Assembly: GCA_050290865.1 (NCBI GenBank) | Contig: JBNKIW010000011.1 | Span: 1-64,000 of the forward strand | Reading direction: 5' to 3' | DNA length: 64,000 nucleotides | Origin: JARRLC01 sp050290865 | Lineage (GTDB): Bacteria > Pseudomonadota > Alphaproteobacteria > Rhizobiales > Rhodomicrobiaceae | Shown here: positions 27,385 through 34,823 of the stretch, in pieces | Layout of the letters: each line of letters opens with the position of its first letter | Position numbering within the stretch: position 1 is the first letter of the stretch | Notes under the pieces: generated by a model | The model's input: only the letters and a program-made list of their open reading frames with translations | Told to the model about the DNA's origin: nothing | The model's database searches: none | Translations under genes and position numbers: made by a program

Positions 27385-28052
27385 TGTGGGAAATCAAATT
27401 CTCAGGTTTTGGCGGCCAGGGTATTGTCCGCTGTGCGTTGATCACCGGCAAGGCGGTCGCGCTCTATGACGACAAGTTCGCCACCATGACGCAGAGCTTC
27501 GGCCCCGAGGCCCGCGGTGGCGCCTGCCAGTCGCAGCTCATCATCTCCGGCGACCGCGTGGCCTACCCCTATTGCACGACGGCGGACGTGCTGGTCGCGC
27601 TGTCTCAGGAGGCCTACGACAAGTACGCGCCGGGCCTGGCCGACGGCGGCATCCTCATCTTCGAGGAGGATCTGGTGACCCCGGGCGGCGACACCTCGCG
27701 GCTGAAGATGTTCCCCATCACCGCGACCCGTTTCGCCGAGGAACTCGGCAACCGCCTGTTCGCCAATCTCGTCGTGCTCGGCTTCTTCTCGGCCATCACC
27801 GGAGCCGTCTCGCCCGACGCCATGAAGAACGCGCTGCCCGGCCTCGTGCCCGACCGTTTCCTCAAGGCCAACCTGAAAGCATTCGACAAGGGCTATGAGC
27901 AAGGCCTCGCCGCGACTGCCAGATTGTCCTCGAGTAGCGAAGCGGTAGGACTGACAAAACAGTCCTCAAGTAGCGAAGCGGTAGGACTAGCAAAAGAGTC
28001 CTCAGGCAGCGAAGCGGCCGGACAGGCAATAACCAATGGAGCGGCCCAATGA
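27384..28052 (+). CDS. korC: 2-oxoglutarate:ferredoxin oxidoreductase, gamma subunit with repeat-derived tail
   Basis: 222 residues. The first 180 or so are a normal gamma subunit (FSGFGGQGIVRCALITGKA, QSFGPEARGGACQSQLI, DVLVALSQEAYDKY). The C-terminus is extended by a 36-residue tail made of three 12-residue repeats of the type SSSSEAVGLTKQ, encoded by tandem 36-nt palindromic units at 27926-28023. The repeats keep the frame and the gene ends by overlapping hdrA (ATGA at 28049). Whether the tail is tolerated or functional is unknown. Confidence 0.92.
   Translation: MWEIKFSGFGGQGIVRCALITGKAVALYDDKFATMTQSFGPEARGGACQSQLIISGDRVAYPYCTTADVLVALSQEAYDKYAPGLADGGILIFEEDLVTPGGDTSRLKMFPITATRFAEELGNRLFANLVVLGFFSAITGAVSPDAMKNALPGLVPDRFLKANLKAFDKGYEQGLAATARLSSSSEAVGLTKQSSSSEAVGLAKESSGSEAAGQAITNGAAQ
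27926..28023 (+). repeat. Three tandem 36-nt palindromic units inside korC
   Basis: Units start at 27926, 27962 and 27998. Each opens with GTCCTC and contains AGCGAAGCGG followed by AGGAC or CGGAC, so the unit ends pair as GTCCT/AGGAC. The first two units are nearly identical and the third has diverged. The period of 36 nt is exactly 12 codons, so the insertion preserves the reading frame. There are no spacers between units, so it is not a CRISPR array. Confidence 0.9.
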
Positions 28053-29995
28053 CACGCCGTGCCGGAGTATTCGTCTGTCATTGCGGAAACAACATCGCCG
28101 CCACCGTCGACGTCAAGAAACTGGCGGCCGAGATGGGCAAGGATGAAGGCGTCGTCTTTTCGAACGACTACGTCTACATGTGTTCCGATCCGGGCCAGCA
28201 GTCGATCATCGAGGCCATCAGGGAAAACTCGCTCGACAGCGTGGTGATTTCCTGTTGTTCGCCGAACCTGCATGAGAAGACTTTCCGCGAGGCTTCCGGC
28301 GCCGGCGGCTTGAACCCGTTCCAATGCGAAATCGCGAATATCCGCGAGCAATGCGCCTGGGTGCACAAGGACAAGGACAAAGCCACCGACAAGGCGCTGA
28401 AGATCACGCGCTCGGCGGTCCAGCGCGCGCGCGGCAACCAGCCACTGACGCCCATCGGCCTGCCCGTGACGCGCAAGGCGCTGGTCATCGGCGGCGGCAT
28501 CGCGGGCATCCAGAGCGCGCTCGACATGGCGAATGCCGGCATTCACGTGACGCTCGTCGAGAAGCTGCCGACGGTCGGCGGGCACATGATCCAGCTATCG
28601 GAGACCTTCCCGACACTGGACTGTTCGCAGTGCATCCTGTCGCCGAAGATGGTGGAGGTCTCCAGGCACCCCAACATCACGCTGATGACGTCGAGCGAGG
28701 TCAAGTCGATCTCCGGCTTCGTCGGCAACTTCAAGGTGAAGGTGCACACCAAGGCGCAATATGTCGATCCCGAGCTTTGCAAGATCTGCGATGACTGCGC
28801 CAATGTCTGCCCCGTGGTGGTGCCCAATGAGTACGATCTCGGCCTGACCGGGCGCCGCGCGATCCATATCCCCTTCGCGCAGGCCATTCCGGCGAGCTTC
28901 AATCTCGATGAGAATGCCTGCCTCGGCCTCAACCCCGTCGTCTGCGGAAAATGCCAGGACGTCTGCGAGGCGGGCGCCATCGACTACGACGTGAAGCCCA
29001 AGACCACCGAAATCGAGGTGGGTGCTGTCGTCGTCGCCACCGGCTTCGACCTCTACGACAAGGAGCTGATGGCCGAATACGGCAAGGGCCGCTACCCGGA
29101 CGTGCTCGACGGCATCCAGTTCGAGCGCATGTGCTCGGCGTCGGGACCGACCGGCGGCCACGTGCTGCGCCCGTCCGACCACAAGGAACCGAAGAACGTC
29201 GTCTTCATCCAGTGTTCCGGCTCGCGCGACCCCGATCAGCACTGCGCCTACTGCTCGAAGATCTGCTGCATGTACACGGCCAAGCACGCCACGCTGTACA
29301 AGCACCACGTTCCCGACGGGCAGGCCTATGTCTTCTATATCGACATCCGCTCCGGCGGTAAGGCCTATGAGGAGTTCGTCCAGCGCGCCATGGAACGCGA
29401 CGGGGTGGTCTACCTGCGCGGCCGCGTTTCCAAGGTCTATCGGCAGAAGGGCAAGCTGAAGGTCATGGGCGTCGATACGCTCTCGGGCAAGAATGTCGAG
29501 ATCGACGCCGACATGGTGGTGCTGGCGCAGGCCATGGTGCCGTCGAAGGGAACCGCCGAGGCCGCCAAGACGCTGAAGATCGGCCGCGACAAGGACGGCT
29601 TCCTCGCCGAGGCGCATCCCAAACTCAGGCCCGTGGAAAGCGTGACCGGCGGCATTTACCTCTCCGGCACGGCGCAGGGGCCGAAAGACATCCCCGAAAC
29701 GGTCTCTCAGGCGAGCGCGGCGGCGGCGAAAGTCATCGGGCTGCTTTCGAAGCCCGAACTGGAGCACAGCCCGGTCGTGGCCAAGGTGCGCGACTCGCAT
29801 TGCACCGGCTGCGAGATGTGTGTCGATGCCTGCCCGTATGAGGCCATCACGCTGCTGAACGGGAAGGCGGTCGTCAACGAAGTGCTGTGCGAGGGCTGCG
29901 GGACATGCGTCGGCACCTGCGTGCGCGCGGCAATCGACGTGAAAAACATCACGCAGGCGCAGATCTTCGACATGATCAGCGCGGCAATGGGGTGA
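28049..29995 (+). CDS. hdrA: Heterodisulfide reductase subunit A, FAD-containing (bifurcating type)
   Basis: 648-residue flavo-iron-sulfur protein, the site of electron bifurcation in HdrABC complexes. The N-terminal domain has VFVCHCGNNIAATV, MCSDPGQ and ISCCSPNLHEKTFRE. An FAD/thioredoxin-reductase-like domain begins near residue 146 (VIGGGIAGIQSALDMANAG). An inserted ferredoxin-like region carries CKICDDCANVCP (about 243) and CGKCQDVCEAG (about 298). The C-terminal ferredoxin domain carries CTGCEMCVDACP (about 585) and CEGCGTCVGTCV (about 612). All cluster sites look complete. It overlaps korC, which places the ferredoxin-producing centre next to the ferredoxin-using enzyme. The MvhD/Flx module follows. 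Confidence 0.95.
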   Translation: MTRRAGVFVCHCGNNIAATVDVKKLAAEMGKDEGVVFSNDYVYMCSDPGQQSIIEAIRENSLDSVVISCCSPNLHEKTFREASGAGGLNPFQCEIANIREQCAWVHKDKDKATDKALKITRSAVQRARGNQPLTPIGLPVTRKALVIGGGIAGIQSALDMANAGIHVTLVEKLPTVGGHMIQLSETFPTLDCSQCILSPKMVEVSRHPNITLMTSSEVKSISGFVGNFKVKVHTKAQYVDPELCKICDDCANVCPVVVPNEYDLGLTGRRAIHIPFAQAIPASFNLDENACLGLNPVVCGKCQDVCEAGAIDYDVKPKTTEIEVGAVVVATGFDLYDKELMAEYGKGRYPDVLDGIQFERMCSASGPTGGHVLRPSDHKEPKNVVFIQCSGSRDPDQHCAYCSKICCMYTAKHATLYKHHVPDGQAYVFYIDIRSGGKAYEEFVQRAMERDGVVYLRGRVSKVYRQKGKLKVMGVDTLSGKNVEIDADMVVLAQAMVPSKGTAEAAKTLKIGRDKDGFLAEAHPKLRPVESVTGGIYLSGTAQGPKDIPETVSQASAAAAKVIGLLSKPELEHSPVVAKVRDSHCTGCEMCVDACPYEAITLLNGKAVVNEVLCEGCGTCVGTCVRAAIDVKNITQAQIFDMISAAMG

Positions 29996-30045
29996 GCCTC
30001 TACTGCGGCATGGTAAGAAGTTGTGGCCTAGAAGGATGAAACAAG

Positions 30046-30495
30046 GTGGCTGAGCCGGCAATCGCAACGGAAGAAACGCAGGAATTCGAGCCGAAGGTCG
30101 TGGCGTTCCTGTGCAAATGGTGCTCATCGGCGGGCAGCGATCTGGCGGGCGTGTCGCGGCTGCAATATCCGCCGAACGCGGTGCCCATACAGGTGATGTG
30201 CTCGGGCTCGGTGTCGCCGATCTACGTGCTCTCGGCATTCAACAAGGGGGCGGACGGCGTACTGGTCTCGGGCTGCCATCCCGGCGACTGCCACTACCTC
30301 AAGGGCAATTTCTACGCGCGGCGGCGGATCTATCTGCTGCACAAACTGCTGGCCTTCGCGGGGCTCGAACCGGAACGTTTCCGCATGTCCTGGGTATCGG
30401 CGGCGGAAGGCGTGAAATACGCCGAAATCATCTCGGATTTCGTCAAGGATCTCAAGGTGCTGGGACCTCAACGCAAGCTTAGGGCAAAATTCTGA
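30046..30495 (+). CDS. mvhD: MvhD/FlxD-like 2Fe-2S electron-transfer subunit
   Basis: 149 residues from a GTG at 30046. The family pattern is complete: FLCKWCSSAGSDLAG, VMCSGSVSP, VLVSGCHPGDCHYLKGN. In methanogens MvhD passes electrons from hydrogenase to HdrA. In bacteria the homologue FlxD links the NADH-oxidising FlxABC module to HdrA. No hydrogenase gene lies here, and an NAD(P)H-binding subunit is encoded three genes downstream, so the Flx arrangement applies. Stop and next start overlap (TGATG). Confidence 0.93.
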   Translation: MAEPAIATEETQEFEPKVVAFLCKWCSSAGSDLAGVSRLQYPPNAVPIQVMCSGSVSPIYVLSAFNKGADGVLVSGCHPGDCHYLKGNFYARRRIYLLHKLLAFAGLEPERFRMSWVSAAEGVKYAEIISDFVKDLKVLGPQRKLRAKF

Positions 30496-31529
30496 TGGGC
30501 GTCATCGAAGACATCAGGGCGCGCGCCGCGGAACTCCTGGAGAGCGGGGATGTCCGCGCGGTCCTCGGCTACCGGCGCTCGACCGCGGGCATTCCGGCGG
30601 AGCCGGTGTTCGTGACCACGGCCAGCGACGCGGGTGAGCTGATCATGGACGCAACCTGCGTGGCCAACCTGGCGCTCTATGTGGTGAACGAACAAAAGCG
30701 CCAGGCGCATGAGCGCGAGCCCGACACGCGCCCTCTGGCCATCGTCGCCAAGGGCTGCGACGCCCGCGCGCTCAACGTGCTCCTGCAGGAAAACCGCATC
30801 AAGCGCGAAGAGGTGGTGATCCTCGGCGTGTCCTGCGGGACCGGCGGTGTGATCGACCCGCGCAAGCTGAGCGGAGCGCTCGGCGGCAAGGAGGCCAGGA
30901 GCGCCGACTATGACGGCGCCGGCAACATCGTTGCCGCCTTGGTGGACGGCGAGGTCTCGGTGCCGGCGCCCGATGCGCTCGCCGACCGCTGCCTCGAATG
31001 CGCGCAGGCCTATCCGGTGGTGAGCGACTCCTTCTTCGGCGAGAAAGTGGACGAGCGGTCCTACGCGCCGCGCTTCTCCGCGCTCGCCGCCATCGCCGAC
31101 ATGGCCGACGAGGAGCGCGCGGCGTATTGGGCGGGGCATTTCGAGCGCTGCATCCGCTGTTACGCGTGCCGGTCGGTCTGCCCGATGTGCTACTGCGACG
31201 AATGCGTGGTCGACAGCACCAGCTTCGTCGTCGGACCGCAGACGAGCGCCGACGAGAAGGCTGACCGCGTCCGCTGGATCCAGCGTTCGTGCAGCCCGTC
31301 GGAAAACGCGATGTTCCACATGGTGCGCGCCATGCACCTCGCAGGCCGCTGCATCGATTGCGGCGAGTGCGAGCGCGTCTGCCCGGTCAACATTCCCGTG
31401 CGGCTCTTGAACAACATCCTCGAACGCGAAGCGCTGGAGATGTTCGACTACGTGCCGGGAATGGACCCTGCACAGCCTTCACTGATCTCGTCATTCAAGG
31501 ACGGCGATCCCAACGATTTCATCAGGTAG
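30495..31529 (+). CDS. Flx-type iron-sulfur protein (4Fe-4S dicluster)
   Basis: 344 residues. Cysteine groups lie at CLECAQAYP near the middle, CIRCYACRSVCPMCYCDEC, and CIDCGECERVCPVNIP. The N-terminal half (LAIVAKGCDARALNVLLQE, VVILGVSCGTGG) resembles the FrhB/FdhB-type iron-sulfur subunits. Its place between MvhD and another iron-sulfur subunit fits one of the two Fe-S subunits (FlxB or FlxC) of the NADH-oxidising FlxABCD module. Which letter applies cannot be settled here. Starts at ATG overlapping the mvhD stop; the next gene begins 4 nt after its stop. Confidence 0.8.
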   Translation: MGVIEDIRARAAELLESGDVRAVLGYRRSTAGIPAEPVFVTTASDAGELIMDATCVANLALYVVNEQKRQAHEREPDTRPLAIVAKGCDARALNVLLQENRIKREEVVILGVSCGTGGVIDPRKLSGALGGKEARSADYDGAGNIVAALVDGEVSVPAPDALADRCLECAQAYPVVSDSFFGEKVDERSYAPRFSALAAIADMADEERAAYWAGHFERCIRCYACRSVCPMCYCDECVVDSTSFVVGPQTSADEKADRVRWIQRSCSPSENAMFHMVRAMHLAGRCIDCGECERVCPVNIPVRLLNNILEREALEMFDYVPGMDPAQPSLISSFKDGDPNDFIR

Positions 31530-31533
31530 ACCG

Positions 31534-32577
31534 ATGGAAACGATACTCAGGAAAGAAAAGCTCGGCGAGTGGATCGCCAGACTAGGAGAGAGCGCACGGG
31601 TTTTCGCCCCCGCTTTCGCCGACGACGTCTGGAACTTCGCCGAGGTGAAGCCGGGTGCCGAGTTCTCCTTCGAACACGGCAACACGGTGCGTCCCGCCAA
31701 GGGTTTCGTCTTCCCGCAGCGCGAGGTGCTCTACCGCTTCCGCCTGGAGCCGGGCGAGGTGCCGCAAATCACGCCCGCCGTGCCCGACCCGGAGCTGACG
31801 GTCGTCTTCGGCGTTCGCCCCTGCGACGGCCGCGCCATGGTGCGCAACGACAAGGTCTTCACCTGCGGCTACGCCGACCCGTACTACCAGGCGCGGCGCG
31901 ACCGTGCGGTGTTCATCGGGCTGGCCTGCGCAGCGCCACCGTCGGCGAACTGCTTCTGCCTGTCGGTCGGCGGTTCGCCGCATGCCGAGGAGGGCCTAGA
32001 CCTCCTGATGACCGAGTTGGACGGCCGCTACCATGTCAAGGTGGTGACGCCGAAAGGCGGGGAAATCATCGACAGCGCCGGGGATCTGTTCGAAAAGGCG
32101 GCTCCGCTCGACACGAGCGACGCGAAAGAGGCTCATGCCGCCTCGCGCGAATATCCGCAGCGCTCCATCGCGGCCATGGAACAAGTGGTCGCCGGACTGA
32201 CCCGCAATTTCGAATCGCCGGAGTGGCAGCGGCTTGCCCAGGCCTGTCTGGGCTGCGGCGCGTGCACCTATCTCTGCCCGACCTGCCACTGTTTCGATAT
32301 CAACGACGAAATCACCGGCCAGTTGCCGGTCACGGGCGAGCGCGTGCGGACGTGGGACAACTGCCAGTTCCCCGATTTCACCATGCACACCTCGGGCCAT
32401 AATCCGCGCGAGGACACGGGATCGCGGCTTCGTCAGCGCATCAACCACAAGCTCTTGTATTTCGTCGAAAGCCACAACATGCAGCAATGCACGGGTTGCG
32501 GCCGATGCATCACCCACTGCCCCGTGGGGATCGACATCGTCAACGTCGCCAACATCATGGAAGAGGCCGGACAATGA
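31534..32577 (+). CDS. Flx-type iron-sulfur protein (hydrogenase-beta/AsrA-like)
   Basis: 347 residues with an N-terminal domain like those of anaerobic sulfite reductase A and hydrogenase beta subunits (FGVRPCDGRAMVRNDKVF, FIGLACAAPPSANCFC). Two C-terminal 4Fe-4S motifs follow, CLGCGACTYLCPTCHCFDI and CTGCGRCITHCPVGI. This architecture normally partners a FAD/NAD(P)H-binding subunit, which is the next gene, overlapping by ATGA at 32574. It is expected to carry electrons from that flavoprotein towards MvhD and HdrA. Confidence 0.82.
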   Translation: METILRKEKLGEWIARLGESARVFAPAFADDVWNFAEVKPGAEFSFEHGNTVRPAKGFVFPQREVLYRFRLEPGEVPQITPAVPDPELTVVFGVRPCDGRAMVRNDKVFTCGYADPYYQARRDRAVFIGLACAAPPSANCFCLSVGGSPHAEEGLDLLMTELDGRYHVKVVTPKGGEIIDSAGDLFEKAAPLDTSDAKEAHAASREYPQRSIAAMEQVVAGLTRNFESPEWQRLAQACLGCGACTYLCPTCHCFDINDEITGQLPVTGERVRTWDNCQFPDFTMHTSGHNPREDTGSRLRQRINHKLLYFVESHNMQQCTGCGRCITHCPVGIDIVNVANIMEEAGQ

Positions 32578-33434
32578 GCGCCAAGCCGCACACGAGCGCG
32601 AGCGCAAGCGCAAGCGACAATCCTTATCTGCCGAAGCTGGCCCGCATCGCGGAAATCAAGGATGAAGTGCCGGGCGCGCGCGCGATCAAGACGTACCGCG
32701 TCGAGTTCCTTGACGGCGACGGTTTCGAGCACGATTGCGGGCAGTGCGCCATGATCTCGGTCTTCGGCAAGGGCGAGTCGATGATCTCCATTGCCTCGGC
32801 ACCGATGATCAAGGAATACAAGCAGTTTTCGATCATGCGCACGGGGCGCGTGACCTCCGCGATTCACAGCATGAGGGTGGGCGACGTCATCGGCGTGCGC
32901 GGGCCCTACGGCAACACCTTTCCGCTCGACCAGTGGAAGGGCCGCAACCTCGTCTTCATCGGCGGCGGCGTGGGGCTGGCGCCGATCTGGCCCGTCATCC
33001 AGACCGCGGTGGCGAACAGCGCCGATTTCGGCAGCATCACGATTTTCTACGGCGGCCGGACTTCGCGTGACCTGATGTACGCCGGGGAGTTGGAAGCTTT
33101 GCGCGGCGCGGCCACGCTTCACCTCTCGGTCGATGGGCCGGAGGAAGGCTGGAAGGAATATGTCGGCTTCGTGCCCGCCAATCTGAAGGACAAGCCGCAG
33201 TCGCCGGACAACACCGTCGCCATCACCTGCGGCCCGCCGATCATGATCAAATTCGTCATCCAGAATCTGAGCGAAATGGGGTTCACGGACGACCAGATCT
33301 ACACCACAATAGAAAACAAGATGAAGTGCGGCATCGGCAAATGCGGACGCTGCAATGTCGGCAAGGATTACGTCTGCGTGAGCGGTCCAGTGTATTCATG
33401 GGCGGAGCTCAAGCACCTGCCGCAAGAGTACTAA
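32574..33434 (+). CDS. flxA: FAD/NAD(P)H-binding oxidoreductase subunit (FlxA-like)
   Basis: 286 residues of the ferredoxin-NADP reductase / dihydroorotate dehydrogenase electron-transfer type. There is an FAD domain (SIASAPMIKEYKQFSIM, VGDVIGVRGPYGNTFP) and an NAD(P)-binding domain (FIGGGVGLAPIWPVIQ, TCGPPIMIKFVIQNL). A C-terminal 2Fe-2S site is formed by KCGIGKCGRCNVGKDYVC. The short Ser/Ala-rich N-terminus is not conserved. As the only NAD(P)H-binding subunit in the module, it is the likely electron entry point. NADH is preferred by analogy with Flx complexes, but the sequence does not prove it. Confidence 0.88.
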   Translation: MSAKPHTSASASASDNPYLPKLARIAEIKDEVPGARAIKTYRVEFLDGDGFEHDCGQCAMISVFGKGESMISIASAPMIKEYKQFSIMRTGRVTSAIHSMRVGDVIGVRGPYGNTFPLDQWKGRNLVFIGGGVGLAPIWPVIQTAVANSADFGSITIFYGGRTSRDLMYAGELEALRGAATLHLSVDGPEEGWKEYVGFVPANLKDKPQSPDNTVAITCGPPIMIKFVIQNLSEMGFTDDQIYTTIENKMKCGIGKCGRCNVGKDYVCVSGPVYSWAELKHLPQEY

Positions 33435-33440
33435 AAAATG

Positions 33441-33487
33441 ATGATGGTTCCGGGCGGCGAGGGGGCCGCCGGCGGAGCCACCATCAT
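33441..33487. repeat. Strong intercistronic hairpin between flxA and aclB
   Basis: Arms ATGATGGT (33441-33448) and ACCATCAT (33480-33487) enclose a second stem GGCGGC / GCCGCC around a short G-rich loop. No T run follows on the plus strand, so it is not a standard intrinsic terminator. It may be an mRNA processing or stability element that sets different levels for the Hdr/Flx and Acl parts of the transcript. Confidence 0.7.
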
Positions 33488-33548
33488 GAACGAACGCTAA
33501 TCCTTGCATGATTATTACTGTTTATGCCTAACCGGCAGAGGAACTGAT

Positions 33549-34823
33549 ATGCAAATCACAGGCATGCTCTATGGGGCAAAGCTTCTGAAGATCGTGGAGT
33601 TCCCCACCTCCGAGGTGCTGGGACCAGAGGCTTGCGAGCACAGGATCAAGACGCTGATCGATAAATGCGGCGAGGTCTTCGTCAAGCCGATCTTCCGCGG
33701 CGGGATCGGCAAGAAGGGCAAGGCGGGGCTGGTGGGCCGCGCCAGGGATCTGAGGACGGCACTGAAGGAGAAAGAGCGCCTCTATTTCGCCAAGCACCAG
33801 CACGGCAACGCCGTCGCCAAGGCCGAAGGCGTCACTTTCGAGGGTGCGGTCCCCGCGCAGCACGAGGTCTATGTCTCCATCGCCGACTCGACCCGCTACC
33901 GCGCGCCGACCCTGACGCTTACGCATTGCGGCGGCATGGACATCGAGGAACTCACCAAAGATCAGATTGCAGAGATTCCATTCGACCCGCTGACCGGCCT
34001 CAAATCCTTCGTCATCACGAACGCATTATCCGACATCAAGGCGCCGAAGGAAATCATCTCGCCGCTCGCGCAGAACCTGCCGAAACTGTGGGATCTGTTC
34101 CATCACCACGGCATGACGACGCTTGAACTGAACCCGATCCGCATGACGCCGACGGGTCGCGGCGGCCTGGCGCCGGTCGCCTGCGACTTCAAATGCGGCT
34201 TCGACCGCGACGACCCCCGCATGAAGCGGCTCAATCTGCCCAACGACCTGTTCGCCGTGGACTACTCCGATTTCGAGCAGGAAATCAACCAGTTGCGCAC
34301 CTATCAGGGGCAGTCGGACGTCTCGGTCATCAACCGGCACGGCACGATCCTGGCGCCCACATTTGGCGGCGGCGCCAACTCGCTCGTAACCGAATTCCTC
34401 GGCGACGACGCGATCATTTCCTCCGATTTCGGCGGCAACCCGCCCTACGAGAAGATGCGCGAAGTCATGCGCATCTGCCTCAAGCACTGGCTGAAACAGA
34501 CCAATGTCCTGTTCGTCATCGGCGGCAAGGCCAACAACACCGACATCTTCGTCACCTTCCGCGCCATGGCCGACGCGCTGCGCGATTATTTCAGCGAGCA
34601 CGGGCCGACGCCGATCTATGTCGTCATCGGACGCGGCGGCCCCAATCTGGCGCGCGGCCTCATGGCCTTCAAGGATGTTTGCGATGCGCTGGGCCTGCCC
34701 TACCGCATCTTCGGTTTCGACTCGGCGATGACCGACGTCGTGCGCTACGCCCAGGCCGCCGACCGCTGGATGAAGGCGGGCGGGCGCGAGGCACTGGCAC
34801 GTCAGATGGGGATCGCCGAATGA
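33549..34823 (+). CDS. aclB: ATP-citrate lyase, beta (succinyl-CoA synthetase beta-like) subunit
   Basis: 424 residues from the ATG at 33549; the frame is open from 33504. The N-terminal ATP-grasp part shows VKPIFRGGIGKKGKAGL and HEVYVSIADSTRYRAP. The C-terminal CoA-ligase part shows LAPTFGGGANSLVTEFLGDDA, SDFGGNPPYEKM and FVIGGKANNTDIF. With AclA it cleaves citrate to acetyl-CoA and oxaloacetate at the cost of ATP, the key step of the reductive TCA cycle. Its stop overlaps an ATG at 34820 (ATGA), the likely coupled start of aclA. Confidence 0.94.
   Translation: MQITGMLYGAKLLKIVEFPTSEVLGPEACEHRIKTLIDKCGEVFVKPIFRGGIGKKGKAGLVGRARDLRTALKEKERLYFAKHQHGNAVAKAEGVTFEGAVPAQHEVYVSIADSTRYRAPTLTLTHCGGMDIEELTKDQIAEIPFDPLTGLKSFVITNALSDIKAPKEIISPLAQNLPKLWDLFHHHGMTTLELNPIRMTPTGRGGLAPVACDFKCGFDRDDPRMKRLNLPNDLFAVDYSDFEQEINQLRTYQGQSDVSVINRHGTILAPTFGGGANSLVTEFLGDDAIISSDFGGNPPYEKMREVMRICLKHWLKQTNVLFVIGGKANNTDIFVTFRAMADALRDYFSEHGPTPIYVVIGRGGPNLARGLMAFKDVCDALGLPYRIFGFDSAMTDVVRYAQAADRWMKAGGREALARQMGIAE

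Noticed and set aside
27926..28023. 36-nt tandem repeat considered as a short CRISPR array
   Set aside because: The units abut with no spacers, lie inside a coding sequence and preserve the frame. No cas genes are present.
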